Below, piece after piece: positions 44,844-53,801 of a DNA stretch of 64,000 nucleotides. The stretch spans positions 1-64,000 of the forward strand of contig NZ_JAKJSD010000014.1 of NCBI RefSeq assembly GCF_029029505.1. Reading direction: 5' to 3'. Source of the stretch: Ancylomarina sp. DW003 (lineage in GTDB: Bacteria > Bacteroidota > Bacteroidia > Bacteroidales > Marinifilaceae). Made by a program: the position numbers and the translations under genes. The notes beneath the pieces were generated by a model, which ran no database searches, was not told where the DNA came from, and worked only from the letters and a program-made list of their open reading frames with translations. Position 1 is the stretch's first letter, and each line of letters opens with the position of its first letter.

Positions 44844-45452
44844 TTAAAAGCGATAAGCCAAGGATAATAAGACTGAAGAACTGTCAAGACCATAGCTGAA
44901 GTTAGTATGATCAGTCGTTTCTTTATTATTATCTTCGCCAGTTCTTGTTCTGCCTATCGTATAGTTAATAAAAGGCATAATTTCTGCCCCAAATACAAAG
45001 TGCTCATTCACAATGTAATTTAAACCTAAAACCATATTAACACCTGGCGTGTAAAAATCTGTTTTTACTTCTGTATCTATATAAGAAGAGTTGTAGTATG
45101 TTGGCTGAGTTCTTTTTGAATGATTATAATTGAAGGAAAAATCAAATCCAAATCGGTATTCTAAGTTTTTTGCAATTGGTTTTCTAGATTCTTTTCCAAC
45201 ACTTAAACCAACTCCAAAATGATTAGAATCTCTATCACCTCCTGAGAAATCTTTATTTTCCTTATTCCCTGAAATGGAAACGGCATTAAATCTCCATAAA
45301 GACTGTTTTGTTCCGATTTTGTAGCTAAATCCGAAATTATCCAAATTTCTGAATGTTAGACCAGCTTCTCTTATCTGCTCTGTTTTTTTTTCTTGTCCAA
45401 TTGCAAGTGTTGAAATTGCTAGTGCGATTAGAAGAATAAATGTTTTTTTCAT
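44844..45452 (-). CDS. Small outer-membrane beta-barrel protein, paralogue C
   Basis: 202 aa with a signal peptide (KKTFILLIALAISTLAIGQ). Same barrel plan as paralogues A and B: AGLTFRNLDNFGFSYKIGT, GLSVGKESRKPIAKNLEYRFG, MVLGLNYIVNEHFVFGAEIMP, C terminus SSVLLSLAYRF. First gene of the B-C pair in the direction of transcription. The middle loop (DTEVKTDFYTPGVN region) differs most between copies, as expected of surface loops. Confidence 0.78.
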   Translation of the reverse strand: MKKTFILLIALAISTLAIGQEKKTEQIREAGLTFRNLDNFGFSYKIGTKQSLWRFNAVSISGNKENKDFSGGDRDSNHFGVGLSVGKESRKPIAKNLEYRFGFDFSFNYNHSKRTQPTYYNSSYIDTEVKTDFYTPGVNMVLGLNYIVNEHFVFGAEIMPFINYTIGRTRTGEDNNKETTDHTNFSYGLDSSSVLLSLAYRF

Positions 45453-45811
45453 TTTGTAAATATTTTATTGATAATTATTTGACGTTTCAAATAACAAAAC
45501 TTATGCCATTGATAAGTATTTAATATTTTTATTATGATGCAGTGCTTTTGTGATATATAAGATGTTTTACTAATGGTTTGAATAATTGAATGAGTAGAAT
45601 CAACTCTAAATCATCTATTTTTACGACATAATATATTTGTATCTAATCTATATTTATGAAACTGATATTTAATGTTAATCGTCATGTTTATAGGCTGTTG
45701 TGTTGTCTTGTTGCTGTGGTTTATCTATATGTTAGTTTATATTTTAGTTATTGGTAAGTGAATACTCTTATTTTGATAATCGAAAGACAATTAAAATCAA
45801 ACTACAAATTC
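45453..45811. other. Non-coding divergent region
   Basis: 359 bases of AT-rich DNA between barrel paralogue C (minus) and the GH97 gene (plus). It must hold both promoters, but I see no clean TAnnTTTG box with correct spacing and no repeat. Confidence 0.4.
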
Positions 45812-47890
45812 ATGAATATTAAAAGACGATTATTAGCCTTTATGCTTTTGGCAACAGCCTTGGTTTCTTGTAATGGTAATATGCAAGAACAAGAACTTAA
45901 ATCTCCTGATGGTAAAATTGCAATAACGATTAATATTGAAAATGATCAGCCTGCTTATCATGTTAACTTTAATGGAAAATCAGTTATAAAGTCATCAACT
46001 TTGGGTTTTGATTTTACCAATATGCCTGCCATTAAAGCGGGATGGGAAATTGTATCAGTAAAGCAAACCAATAATAACTCTAAATGGGAAATGCCTTGGG
46101 GGGAAAAGCGTGTAGTTGAAGATAACTTTAACCAACTAATCGTGGCTTTAGTTGAAAAACAAGCACCCAATAGAAAAATGAATTTGGTGTTTAAAGCTTA
46201 TAATGATGGAATAGGTTTTAGATATGAGTTCCCTGAGCAAGAAGCAATGAAAGAGCTTTTGATTGCTGAGGAAAACACCGAATTTAATTTAACCGGAGAT
46301 CATAAGGTATGGTGGATTCCGGGAGATTGGGATATTTATGAGCATCTTTATCATACAACCAAGTTTTCTGAGATTGATGCGACGAAGTTGCGGGGACATG
46401 CTAGTCTGGCTCAAACTTCAATTCCTAATAATGCCGTAAATACACCGGTAAGTATGAAAACTGAAGAGGGGATTTACCTAAGTTTTCATGAGGCCAATCT
46501 GACGGATTATTCAGGTATGACACTTAAAGTGGATACAACGAATATGAAAATGGTTTCAACTTTGGTGGGATCTGAAAGGACAAAATATAAGGTGAAGCGT
46601 TCTTTGCCATTTCATACGCCTTGGAGAACAATCCAAATTGCTGAGAAAGCGGGTGATCTAATTCAATCAGATTTAATCGTAAATCTAAATGAACCCAATA
46701 AGATTGGTGATGTTTCGTATTTCAAACCAATGAAGTATGTAGGTATTTGGTGGGATATGCATTTGGGTACCAAGACATGGGATAAGGCAAGTGGTAAACA
46801 TGGGGCAACCACAGAGTATGCTAAAGAGCTGATCGACTTTGCATCGGAAAATAATATTGGTGGAATATTGGTGGAAGGATGGAATACAGGTTGGGAACAC
46901 TGGATTGGTTTTGAAGATCGTGAGGGCGTATTCGATTTTGTAACAGCTTACGATGATTATAATTTACCAGAAGTGGTTCGTTACGGAAAAGAAAAAGGTG
47001 TTGAGTTGATTATGCATCATGAAACTTCAGCAGCACCACGTACATACGACCAACAATTGGATACAGCTTACCATCTGATGAATAAGTTGGGGATTCATTC
47101 AGTGAAGACCGGCTATGTGGGGAAGTTAATTCCTAAAGGAGAATATCATCACGGACAATGGATGGTAAACCATTATCGCCGAGCTTTGGAAATGGGTGCA
47201 AAGTATAAAGTTGCAATAAATGCTCACGAACCGATAAAGGCAACAGGTTTGCGTCGTACTTACCCGAATGCAATTTCCCGTGAAGGCTTGCGCGGACAAG
47301 AATTTAATGCATGGTCGAGCGATGGAGGAAATCCAGCAGAACATCTGCCGATAGTAGCTTTCACTCGTATGTTAGCAGGACCTATTGATTATACGCCTGG
47401 TGTTTTCAATATTAAACTAAAGCCTCATAAAGCCAATAACCAAGTGAATACAACTTTGGCTCATCAACTGGCCTTATATGTGGTATTGAATTCTCCAATT
47501 CAAATGGTTCCCGATTTAATAGAGAATTATAAAGGACATCCTGCTTTTCAGTTTATCCGAGATGTTGTGGTTAATTGGGAACAAACAAAAGTTCTAAATG
47601 GTGAGATTGGTGACTTTGTAACAATTGCCCGTCAGGACAGAGCTTCAGATAATTGGTTTGTGGGAGCTATTAGTGATGAGAATGCCAGAGATATGAGTAT
47701 TAAATTTGATTTTCTTCCGGAAGGAAAGAAATATCAAGCTATTCTTTATTTAGATGGTGAGAAAGCACATTGGGATAAGAATCCAACCGATTATAAAATT
47801 GAAAAGAAAACTGTAGATATAAATTCAATACTTGACTTGCATCTTGCAGCAGGTGGAGGTGCAGCAATCTCTTTAATTGAAATTAAGTAA
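45812..47890 (+). CDS. Glycoside hydrolase family 97 lipoprotein (SusB-like alpha-glycosidase)
   Basis: 692 aa from ATG 45812, which gives a proper lipoprotein signal (MNIKRRLLAFMLLATALVSC). GH97_N beta-sandwich (about 25-280) with SPDGKIAITINIEN, a (beta/alpha)8 barrel (about 285-600) with YVGIWWDMHLGTKTW and INAHEPIKATGLRRTYPNA, then a C-terminal GH97_C sheet. The segment SVKTGYVGK has Gly rather than Asp where retaining members carry their nucleophile, so an inverting SusB-type alpha-glucosidase is more likely (from memory of the family, moderate certainty). No SusC/SusD pair is adjacent. Confidence 0.93.
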   Translation: MNIKRRLLAFMLLATALVSCNGNMQEQELKSPDGKIAITINIENDQPAYHVNFNGKSVIKSSTLGFDFTNMPAIKAGWEIVSVKQTNNNSKWEMPWGEKRVVEDNFNQLIVALVEKQAPNRKMNLVFKAYNDGIGFRYEFPEQEAMKELLIAEENTEFNLTGDHKVWWIPGDWDIYEHLYHTTKFSEIDATKLRGHASLAQTSIPNNAVNTPVSMKTEEGIYLSFHEANLTDYSGMTLKVDTTNMKMVSTLVGSERTKYKVKRSLPFHTPWRTIQIAEKAGDLIQSDLIVNLNEPNKIGDVSYFKPMKYVGIWWDMHLGTKTWDKASGKHGATTEYAKELIDFASENNIGGILVEGWNTGWEHWIGFEDREGVFDFVTAYDDYNLPEVVRYGKEKGVELIMHHETSAAPRTYDQQLDTAYHLMNKLGIHSVKTGYVGKLIPKGEYHHGQWMVNHYRRALEMGAKYKVAINAHEPIKATGLRRTYPNAISREGLRGQEFNAWSSDGGNPAEHLPIVAFTRMLAGPIDYTPGVFNIKLKPHKANNQVNTTLAHQLALYVVLNSPIQMVPDLIENYKGHPAFQFIRDVVVNWEQTKVLNGEIGDFVTIARQDRASDNWFVGAISDENARDMSIKFDFLPEGKKYQAILYLDGEKAHWDKNPTDYKIEKKTVDINSILDLHLAAGGGAAISLIEIK

Positions 47891-47918
47891 TAGACCTTTA
47901 AAAACTCGTTCGTTTTTT

Positions 47919-47955
47919 ATCCCAACAGTATGTCATGTGCTGTTGGGATTTTTTT
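47919..47955 (+). terminator. Rho-independent terminator after GH97
   Basis: ATCCCAACAG / CTGTTGGGAT stem, 11-base loop, seven T. Confidence 0.9.
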
Positions 47956-47959
47956 GTAT

Positions 47960-47989
47960 AAAAAACGCCTCCGATTTCTCGAAGGCGTT
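47960..47989 (-). terminator. Terminator of the flavodiiron gene
   Basis: On the minus strand, AACGCCTTCGA pairs with TCGGAGGCGTT (one mismatch) and is followed by six T. Directly abuts the GH97 terminator. Confidence 0.85.
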
Positions 47990-48014
47990 AGTTCTATATT
48001 TAAGCAGTAATTGC

Positions 48015-49223
48015 TTACTGATTCTCGCTATATAATTCTTTCAAACGATTCGCCATGCTTTCAGCAATAACTTCGCATTGGTCGTAGTCTTTATTAGCAG
48101 GAGCGCAAAGTGCTTCAGCAGGATCAGCAACAACTTCCCACTTAATTGCTTCAGCAAATTTGTTTAGTGTGCGAACACCACCGCCACCCCAGGCTTTCGA
48201 TCCGAAAAGAGCCAATACGTGGTTTTTAACTGCCATGTTTTGTAACTCATGAACAAGAGTTTCCATAGCTGGGAAAAGACCTCCATTATAAGCACATGAT
48301 CCTAAAATAACACCACGGAAACGGAAAATATCGTTAATGATATAAGAAGGATGTGTTTTTGAAGCATCGTGAATTCTGATCTTTTTGATGCCACGCTTAA
48401 CCAATTGGCGAGCAATATTGTCAGCCATCTTTTCTGTATTTCCATACATCGAAGAGAAAACAATTACAACACCTTCGTCAGTTTCATACTTACTCCACTT
48501 GTCATATTTTGCAATAATTTCAGCAATATGTGTTCTCCAGATAGGACCGTGAGTTGCACAAATCATTTTAATATCCAGACCACCTAATTTCTTAAGCGCT
48601 TGCTGTGTTGGGCTACCATATTTTCCTACAATATTTGAGTAGTAACGGCTGATTTCTTCTTCAAGATATTCTAGATCTAACTCATCATCGAAAATACTAC
48701 CATCTAAAGTACCAAAAGCACCAAAAGCATCACCCGAGAACAAAATTCCTTTTGTTGATTCGAATGTTACCATAGTTTCTGGCCAGTGCAACATTGGAAC
48801 CATTGCAAAGTTCAGCTTGTGCTCACCTAAATCGATAGAGTCACCTTCTTTAACCTCTAATAAGTTTTGAGAGATGCCATAAAAACCTTTCAACATTGGG
48901 AATGTTTTCTTGTTCCCAACAATTTGCATGTTTGGATAGCGCTCTGTTAATGATCGAATAGATCCTGAATGATCAGGTTCCATATGATTCACAATTAAAT
49001 AGTCAGCCTGACGTCCGTCTAATACCGCTTCGATATTATCAAGATATTCATCCATAGCTCCTTTTTCAACGGTATCAACAATTGCTATTTTTTCGTCAAC
49101 AATTACATATGAATTGTATGCGACTCCCTTTGGAATAGGCCAGTAATTTTCGAAAAGATGAGTTCTTCTATCGTTACATCCGACCCAATAAATTTTATCG
49201 CTAATGTTAACTCTGTTGTGCAT
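48015..49223 (-). CDS. A-type flavodiiron protein (FprA/Rbo-type O2/NO reductase)
   Basis: 402 aa from the ATG at 49223 (MHNRVNIS); a longer frame adds 20 unsupported residues. The metallo-beta-lactamase-like domain carries the di-iron ligands in NHMEPDHSG (about 78-86), the HWPET region, GDAFGAFG and CATHGPIWR. A flavodoxin domain (about 255-400) has the FMN loop SSMYGNTEKMA and GSCAYNGG. Such enzymes reduce O2 or NO to water or N2O and protect anaerobes; electrons usually come from rubredoxin. A Crp/Fnr-type regulator gene is 256 bases upstream on the same strand. Confidence 0.95.
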   Translation of the reverse strand: MHNRVNISDKIYWVGCNDRRTHLFENYWPIPKGVAYNSYVIVDEKIAIVDTVEKGAMDEYLDNIEAVLDGRQADYLIVNHMEPDHSGSIRSLTERYPNMQIVGNKKTFPMLKGFYGISQNLLEVKEGDSIDLGEHKLNFAMVPMLHWPETMVTFESTKGILFSGDAFGAFGTLDGSIFDDELDLEYLEEEISRYYSNIVGKYGSPTQQALKKLGGLDIKMICATHGPIWRTHIAEIIAKYDKWSKYETDEGVVIVFSSMYGNTEKMADNIARQLVKRGIKKIRIHDASKTHPSYIINDIFRFRGVILGSCAYNGGLFPAMETLVHELQNMAVKNHVLALFGSKAWGGGGVRTLNKFAEAIKWEVVADPAEALCAPANKDYDQCEVIAESMANRLKELYSENQ

Positions 49224-49478
49224 GCTTAAAGATTTATATGTTTTGAATATTGTTATTCTTTCTGTTGTGAAACAGCGCTTCAAATCATTATTAAATGACC
49301 CTATAATTCACACTTTGTTTCAGAGCACAAAAGTAATATTATTTTTTTTCCTGAAAAGGATAAAAATGTCTTTTATCAAATCGAAAATGAATTGAAAGGT
49401 TTGTATTTGCTTGTTTTTCAGTTTCTGAAGAAAGTTATGCCTGTAGTCTTATCTTATTTATAAGCTGAATGAATTAGG

Positions 49479-50150
49479 CTATTGTTGCATCAGTCGAAGT
49501 AAAGCTGGGCGATTGAGGATTTTTATTTCTCTCCGATTGATTTCTATCATACCTTCTTGCTCCATTTCTTTGAGACTACGAGCAAATGAAGGACGAGTTA
49601 CGCCAAAGAATTGTGCCATTTCAGCCTGTGACTTTGGAAGCTCAATTTTCTCTTTGTCGGGAGCAGCTTGTTTTAAAATGAAATTAGCAAGTTTGCCTTT
49701 TATTGTTTTAAAGCTTAAGAAAAGTAATTTCTGAGCCAAAAATTGTGATCGGTTTGATATTGAATTTAAATAATTAACCAAGAAAGTTTTATTCTCTTGA
49801 AATAATTCAATGACCGATTGCTTATCAATAAAGAAAATTTCAACATCCGCATTAGCTGTTACATTCACAGGGAACTGATTTTTCTGACCAAAAAGGAAAG
49901 CTGAAGCAATAGGGTAGGGTGCCATAATATCTTCAATTTTAATTGTTTTTCCTGATGGGTCAAGCATTTCTCCTTTCACGCTTCCTTTTAGAACAATCAT
50001 AAGGTTTTCGCATCTGTCTTCGCGAAAGGCAACCATATCACCTTTTTGATATTTTCTAATACGATATTGTATTTTTTGAAGCAAATTTTCCATTTCGTTA
50101 GCATCAATGCCTCTAAAAACGGGAGATTGTATAAGTTGTTGATTAAGCAT
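49479..50150 (-). CDS. Crp/Fnr family transcriptional regulator
   Basis: 223 aa. Cyclic-nucleotide-binding-like beta-roll (about 10-120; KYQKGDMVAFREDRCENLMIVLKGSVKGEM), a long dimer helix, and a C-terminal winged helix with LPKSQAEMAQFFGVTRPSFARSLKEMEQEGMIEI (about 168-201). No N-terminal four-Cys Fe-S motif of the Fnr type is present. Its place next to a flavodiiron protein suggests control of oxygen or nitrosative defence, as in other anaerobes (inference). Confidence 0.9.
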   Translation of the reverse strand: MLNQQLIQSPVFRGIDANEMENLLQKIQYRIRKYQKGDMVAFREDRCENLMIVLKGSVKGEMLDPSGKTIKIEDIMAPYPIASAFLFGQKNQFPVNVTANADVEIFFIDKQSVIELFQENKTFLVNYLNSISNRSQFLAQKLLFLSFKTIKGKLANFILKQAAPDKEKIELPKSQAEMAQFFGVTRPSFARSLKEMEQEGMIEINRREIKILNRPALLRLMQQ

Positions 50151-50212
50151 TTTTTTTGTCTAAAATTCAAGACTAAGATATCTTTAATTTTCTATACGCC
50201 ATAGATAAGATT

Positions 50213-50244
50213 AAAAAAAGCGATTCATTTGTATGAATCGCTTT
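50213..50244 (-). terminator. Terminator of the M64 peptidase gene
   Basis: AAAGCGATTCAT / ATGAATCGCTTT, perfect 12-bp stem with a 4-base loop; seven T on the minus strand. Confidence 0.9.
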
Positions 50245-50265
50245 GATATTTTGAAGAATATTATT

Positions 50266-51675
50266 CTAGTTCGAATATTGATCGATAATGAGTTTGATAG
50301 CACGTTGACAAGCTGGACAAAATTCATCGTGACGTGTAAACATGATACAATTGGCAGCACTTCTGTATAAGCCGGTTGCCTTATACTGCGCACCTTCGAA
50401 TGCACCAACTTCACCACTATGTTTCATGTTTGATAAAAGCTTATCATCCCACGTTCTTTTTTTGATAAAGAATTCTTCCATAACTTTCTCTTCAACTTTG
50501 GCTTTACGCATTTCTACACGTTTTTTCTGAATAGCAATACTGTGCTCATCATACTTTTCTTTTTCCCAAGGTGTTGGGATAGGTGTGCCTTCAGTTACAA
50601 TATCTTTCCACTTGATGGTTTCTGGATCAGGATTAGCTGTTACATTTAACTCCCATGGTTCCATGTGTTCTGCATCCATTTCATATGAGGTAGCAGAAGT
50701 ATAATATTCATCAGCTAAGTCAGCAAAATGATGTCCGAATTCATGAACAAATAAGTATTCCTGAAAAGCATTATTAACCGCAGCAGTAATATAAAGGTTG
50801 TAAATACCGCCTCCGCCATAAATAGAGTCATTCATTAAAATAGCAGTAAATTCGTAAGGAACAGCAGCGGCAGCATTACGAATTGTCTTGTTGTCGTAAC
50901 CTAATGCATAACGCTCAGAATCGAAAGCACCGTAAGTAACAGATAGTGCAGAACGTGTGTGAATATCCTGATGTGGGTGATTTACCCCTGAATCGGGTGA
51001 TGGCGTTTCAACTGCTCTGATTGAAAACTTGTTCTTAAAAGAAGCATATGGCTCTGTGTTTAAAAGAACCTCTGCGAATCGTTGAGCATCCTTTTTGAAT
51101 TTGCCCATATCTTCTTTGGCGTAACCTTCACCAAGAACCACAATATCAACTTGTTTCTCAGGTTTTCCGTTTACAACAATATCAATCGTATTATAATGAT
51201 CTTTAACTGGACTAATAAATGCTCGGTGGTGTTTTGGATTTACTTTGTATGTCCAAACAGGATCGAAGCCATTCTTGATATTACGTTTTGAAATAGTGAC
51301 ATTAACCTCAGCTTTGGGCCATGGAAAACGAAGTGATTCGTGGAAACTAGCCCATTCTTTATCAGCTTCAGGAGTTGTTTCCCATTCGCCGTAAATACTT
51401 GCAAATCCACGTGAATATAGTAGTTCGCCAGATTTTGCATCTTTCACTTCGAAAAAATACTTTCCTAATTTAAGTTCATCAATCAAGACTGTTTTACTAC
51501 CTGCCCATTCGCCATCGTTCACCATTTGATCGAATGCAAAATGTTCTTCTCCTGAATTTCCAACATGATTGTAGTCCAATCGCATGGTTGCTGAAGTAAA
51601 ATAATCAGCATATTGTGCCTTTGCAAAAAGCGAAATGCCCACAAGCATTAAGGCAAATACAAAAAATCTTTTCAT
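50266..51675 (-). CDS. Secreted M64-family zinc metallopeptidase (IgA peptidase M64 type)
   Basis: 469 aa with a signal peptide (MKRFFVFALMLVGISLFAKA). An N-terminal beta-sandwich (about 25-160) is followed by the catalytic domain, with KQVDIVVLGEGYAKEDM and the extended zinc motif HEFGHHFADLADEY (about 315-328), where two His and the later Asp bind zinc and Glu acts as base. The end contains FCPACQRAIKLII. The family is named for cleavage of immunoglobulin A by one member; most members in environmental Bacteroidota have unknown targets. Confidence 0.92.
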   Translation of the reverse strand: MKRFFVFALMLVGISLFAKAQYADYFTSATMRLDYNHVGNSGEEHFAFDQMVNDGEWAGSKTVLIDELKLGKYFFEVKDAKSGELLYSRGFASIYGEWETTPEADKEWASFHESLRFPWPKAEVNVTISKRNIKNGFDPVWTYKVNPKHHRAFISPVKDHYNTIDIVVNGKPEKQVDIVVLGEGYAKEDMGKFKKDAQRFAEVLLNTEPYASFKNKFSIRAVETPSPDSGVNHPHQDIHTRSALSVTYGAFDSERYALGYDNKTIRNAAAAVPYEFTAILMNDSIYGGGGIYNLYITAAVNNAFQEYLFVHEFGHHFADLADEYYTSATSYEMDAEHMEPWELNVTANPDPETIKWKDIVTEGTPIPTPWEKEKYDEHSIAIQKKRVEMRKAKVEEKVMEEFFIKKRTWDDKLLSNMKHSGEVGAFEGAQYKATGLYRSAANCIMFTRHDEFCPACQRAIKLIIDQYSN

Positions 51676-51944
51676 AGTATTTGAGTTTTTCTAGGTGTTT
51701 GTTTAGAGCCACAAGATAAGGAATATCTCGGTTTGGAAATATGCTTAATGTCATAAACTCATTCGTTTCAAATGTCAATCGAATATGGAATAAAGAGTGG
51801 TAAAATGATATTTTGTAAAATTATGATGGATATTTTTAAGGATATCTTAATTTTGTGCGAATAACAAAATCTTCTCTTCTATATGTATTTGAAGATTTAG
51901 ATAAATTGATCTTTAGATTGACAAAGTAAAAGCCACATTCACAA

Positions 51945-52697
51945 ATGAATATTATTTTATTTCCTTTCAAACTAATTTATAAAATATACTTCTTGCTATA
52001 TTTTGTATTGACTTTAGTTTTATTTTATCCATTATTTAAATTTTTCTTGTCAAAGAAAGAGCGGTTTCCAACAGCTTTTAAAATCATAAGAGTTTACTCA
52101 AGAGTTTGGCTCTGGGGATCAGGAATTTATTTAAGAGTTAAAGGGAAAGAGAATATTTTGAGGGATCAACCATTCCTAATTTGCTCTAATCACAGTTCAT
52201 TTCTCGATCCTGCTCCTTTGTATGCAATTTTCGATCAGCACTTTGTATTTACAGGTAAAAAGGAAATTGAAAAATGGCCTCTTTTCCATATCTTTTATAC
52301 TTCAGGTATGAATATATTGGTTGATAGACACAACAGACTAGGAGCTTTAAAGAGTTTTAAAGCTATGGTGGATGTAGTAAAAGAAGGTCACCCTTTAGTA
52401 ATTTTGCCAGAAGGAACTATTCCATCGCATGCACCAAAATTAGGAGAGTTTAAGTCAGGAGCAGTTTCTATAGCAATTCAAATGGGAATTCCTATAATAC
52501 CAGTTACTCAAACTACCAATTGGAGAAGACTTCAGCGTGCTAGTTTGTTTAAGGGGAATGCTTGCCCTGGTGTTGCCGAGGTGGTTATACATCCTCCGAT
52601 ATCTACCGAAGGGTATACTAAGAAAGACGCTGACGCTTTACAAGCTAAACTCCATGAGGTTATTAATCAGCCTTTACATGAGAAATATGGTGTTTAG
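51945..52697 (+). CDS. 1-acyl-glycerol-3-phosphate acyltransferase (PlsC family)
   Basis: 250 aa membrane-associated acyltransferase of phospholipid synthesis. One or two N-terminal membrane segments (about 1-35) precede the catalytic motif NHSSFLDP (His and Asp, about 82-89), the glycerol-phosphate-binding LPEGTIPSH (about 150-158) and a final IPIIPV. The pattern FPEGT is here LPEGT. An acyltransferase using another lipid acceptor is possible. Monocistronic with its own terminator. Confidence 0.88.
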   Translation: MNIILFPFKLIYKIYFLLYFVLTLVLFYPLFKFFLSKKERFPTAFKIIRVYSRVWLWGSGIYLRVKGKENILRDQPFLICSNHSSFLDPAPLYAIFDQHFVFTGKKEIEKWPLFHIFYTSGMNILVDRHNRLGALKSFKAMVDVVKEGHPLVILPEGTIPSHAPKLGEFKSGAVSIAIQMGIPIIPVTQTTNWRRLQRASLFKGNACPGVAEVVIHPPISTEGYTKKDADALQAKLHEVINQPLHEKYGV

Positions 52698-52731
52698 TAT
52701 AATCTAAATCTTAATAGAAGGTCAAATAAAC

Positions 52732-52775
52732 AAGGCTTGCTATAAAGTGGAAACTTTAAGGCAAGCCTTTTTATT
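52732..52775 (+). terminator. Rho-independent terminator after the PlsC-type gene
   Basis: AAGGCTTGC / GCAAGCCTT outer stem with an inner AAAGT/ACTTT pair; T-rich tail. Confidence 0.85.
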
Positions 52776-52791
52776 TTTTAACAGGATTTGT

Positions 52792-53256
52792 TTAATCCTG
52801 ATTAACTTTTATAAGGTGAATGTCGAATATCAGTACAGAACCACCAGGTATTCCATTTTGAGTGAATGAGCCATATGCCAGATGTGATGGAATTAATAGT
52901 TTCCCTTTACCGCCTTCCTTAAAGTAAGTAATGCCTTCAGTCCATCCTGGTATTACTTTTTGTAAACTAGTTGTATAACCTTCTGATTGATCAAAAGGTG
53001 TATTGCTGTTTGTAAAATAGCCTTTATAAGCAACTGTAACATTAGAGCTTGCTGTAGGTTGCTCTCCAGTTCCTTGTTCTTCAATCACATAATATAATCC
53101 AGACGCACTTTTTTCGGCATCTAAATCATTATCTTCGATATATTGCTTTATTTCAGCTTCATTTTCGGCTGTGTAATCTATTATTCTTTCTTCTGGTACG
53201 TCTGAGTCACATGATGCGAAAAGTGCAATTATTAAAATAAGTAATGTATACTTCAT
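52792..53256 (-). CDS. FKBP-type peptidyl-prolyl isomerase lipoprotein
   Basis: 154 aa. Lipoprotein signal (KYTLLILIIALFASC, lipidated Cys16). A short helical linker (about 25-50) precedes a single FKBP domain (about 53-152) with VTVAYKGYF, PFDQSEGY and the active-site segment KVIPGWTEGI, plus IPSHLAYGS. Predicted to help protein folding at the membrane or in the periplasm. It overlaps no neighbour and stands alone. Confidence 0.92.
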   Translation of the reverse strand: MKYTLLILIIALFASCDSDVPEERIIDYTAENEAEIKQYIEDNDLDAEKSASGLYYVIEEQGTGEQPTASSNVTVAYKGYFTNSNTPFDQSEGYTTSLQKVIPGWTEGITYFKEGGKGKLLIPSHLAYGSFTQNGIPGGSVLIFDIHLIKVNQD

Positions 53257-53618
53257 TAGTTTGATATTTAGTGAGCTATCTCTAAAGCTCGTTTATTTTG
53301 AGATAGAGCAAATATAATAAAATATTGATGTGATTATTTAGGAGAGAAAAATAGATTGGGAGGGTGAGATCTTACATACTTAACTAAAAAGGAATAATTT
53401 TCGACTGTTAAATTCAATTCTCTTTGTGATCAAAAGAAACGAATAACATGCTTGATTTTAAATTAACTAAACGTATTTAGCCAATATAAAGTTCCACCCA
53501 ATTTTTTACTAAGAGTAAATTGGGTGAAATACCATATTCTGATTTATTTAGACGTGAACTTAATTATTCTAACTTTCCTTTTTTATAAGTTCAATTAATA
53601 TATAATAAAACCAAAAAA
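53257..53618. other. Non-coding region with a long inverted repeat
   Basis: 362 bases, AT-rich, no gene. At 53495-53526 CACCCAATTTTTTACT pairs with AGTAAATTGGGTG (13 bp with a 3-base bulge). Neither strand has a T run after it, so it is not a standard terminator. Confidence 0.5.
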
Positions 53619-53801
53619 CTAATGAGCTATGCTTTTTTCGAGTTTCATCAATAAATCATAAACAATAGATGTCCCTTGTGTTGAATCAAGAAGAGAATCA
53701 GGAGTTACATTACCAATATGCTCATTCTCGGTTTCAATCCATTCTATAAACTTAGCTTTGGTTCCAAAAATAGAAATGCCTTTTTCTATGAGTTCTTTCA
53801 T
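53619..53801 (-). CDS. Orphan MbcA/ParS/Xre antitoxin C-terminal domain protein
   Basis: 60 aa. The whole protein matches the toxin-binding end of Xre/ParS/MbcA antitoxins (DUF2384): GISIFGTKAKFIEWIETEN then a conserved TPDSLLDSTQGTSIVYDLL segment (about 33-51). The N-terminal helix-turn-helix domain that full antitoxins (about 130-150 aa) carry is missing, and no RES-domain toxin gene lies on either side. It may be a remnant or a stand-alone small regulator. ATG start, gene-poor AT-rich surroundings. Confidence 0.65.
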   Translation of the reverse strand: MKELIEKGISIFGTKAKFIEWIETENEHIGNVTPDSLLDSTQGTSIVYDLLMKLEKSIAH

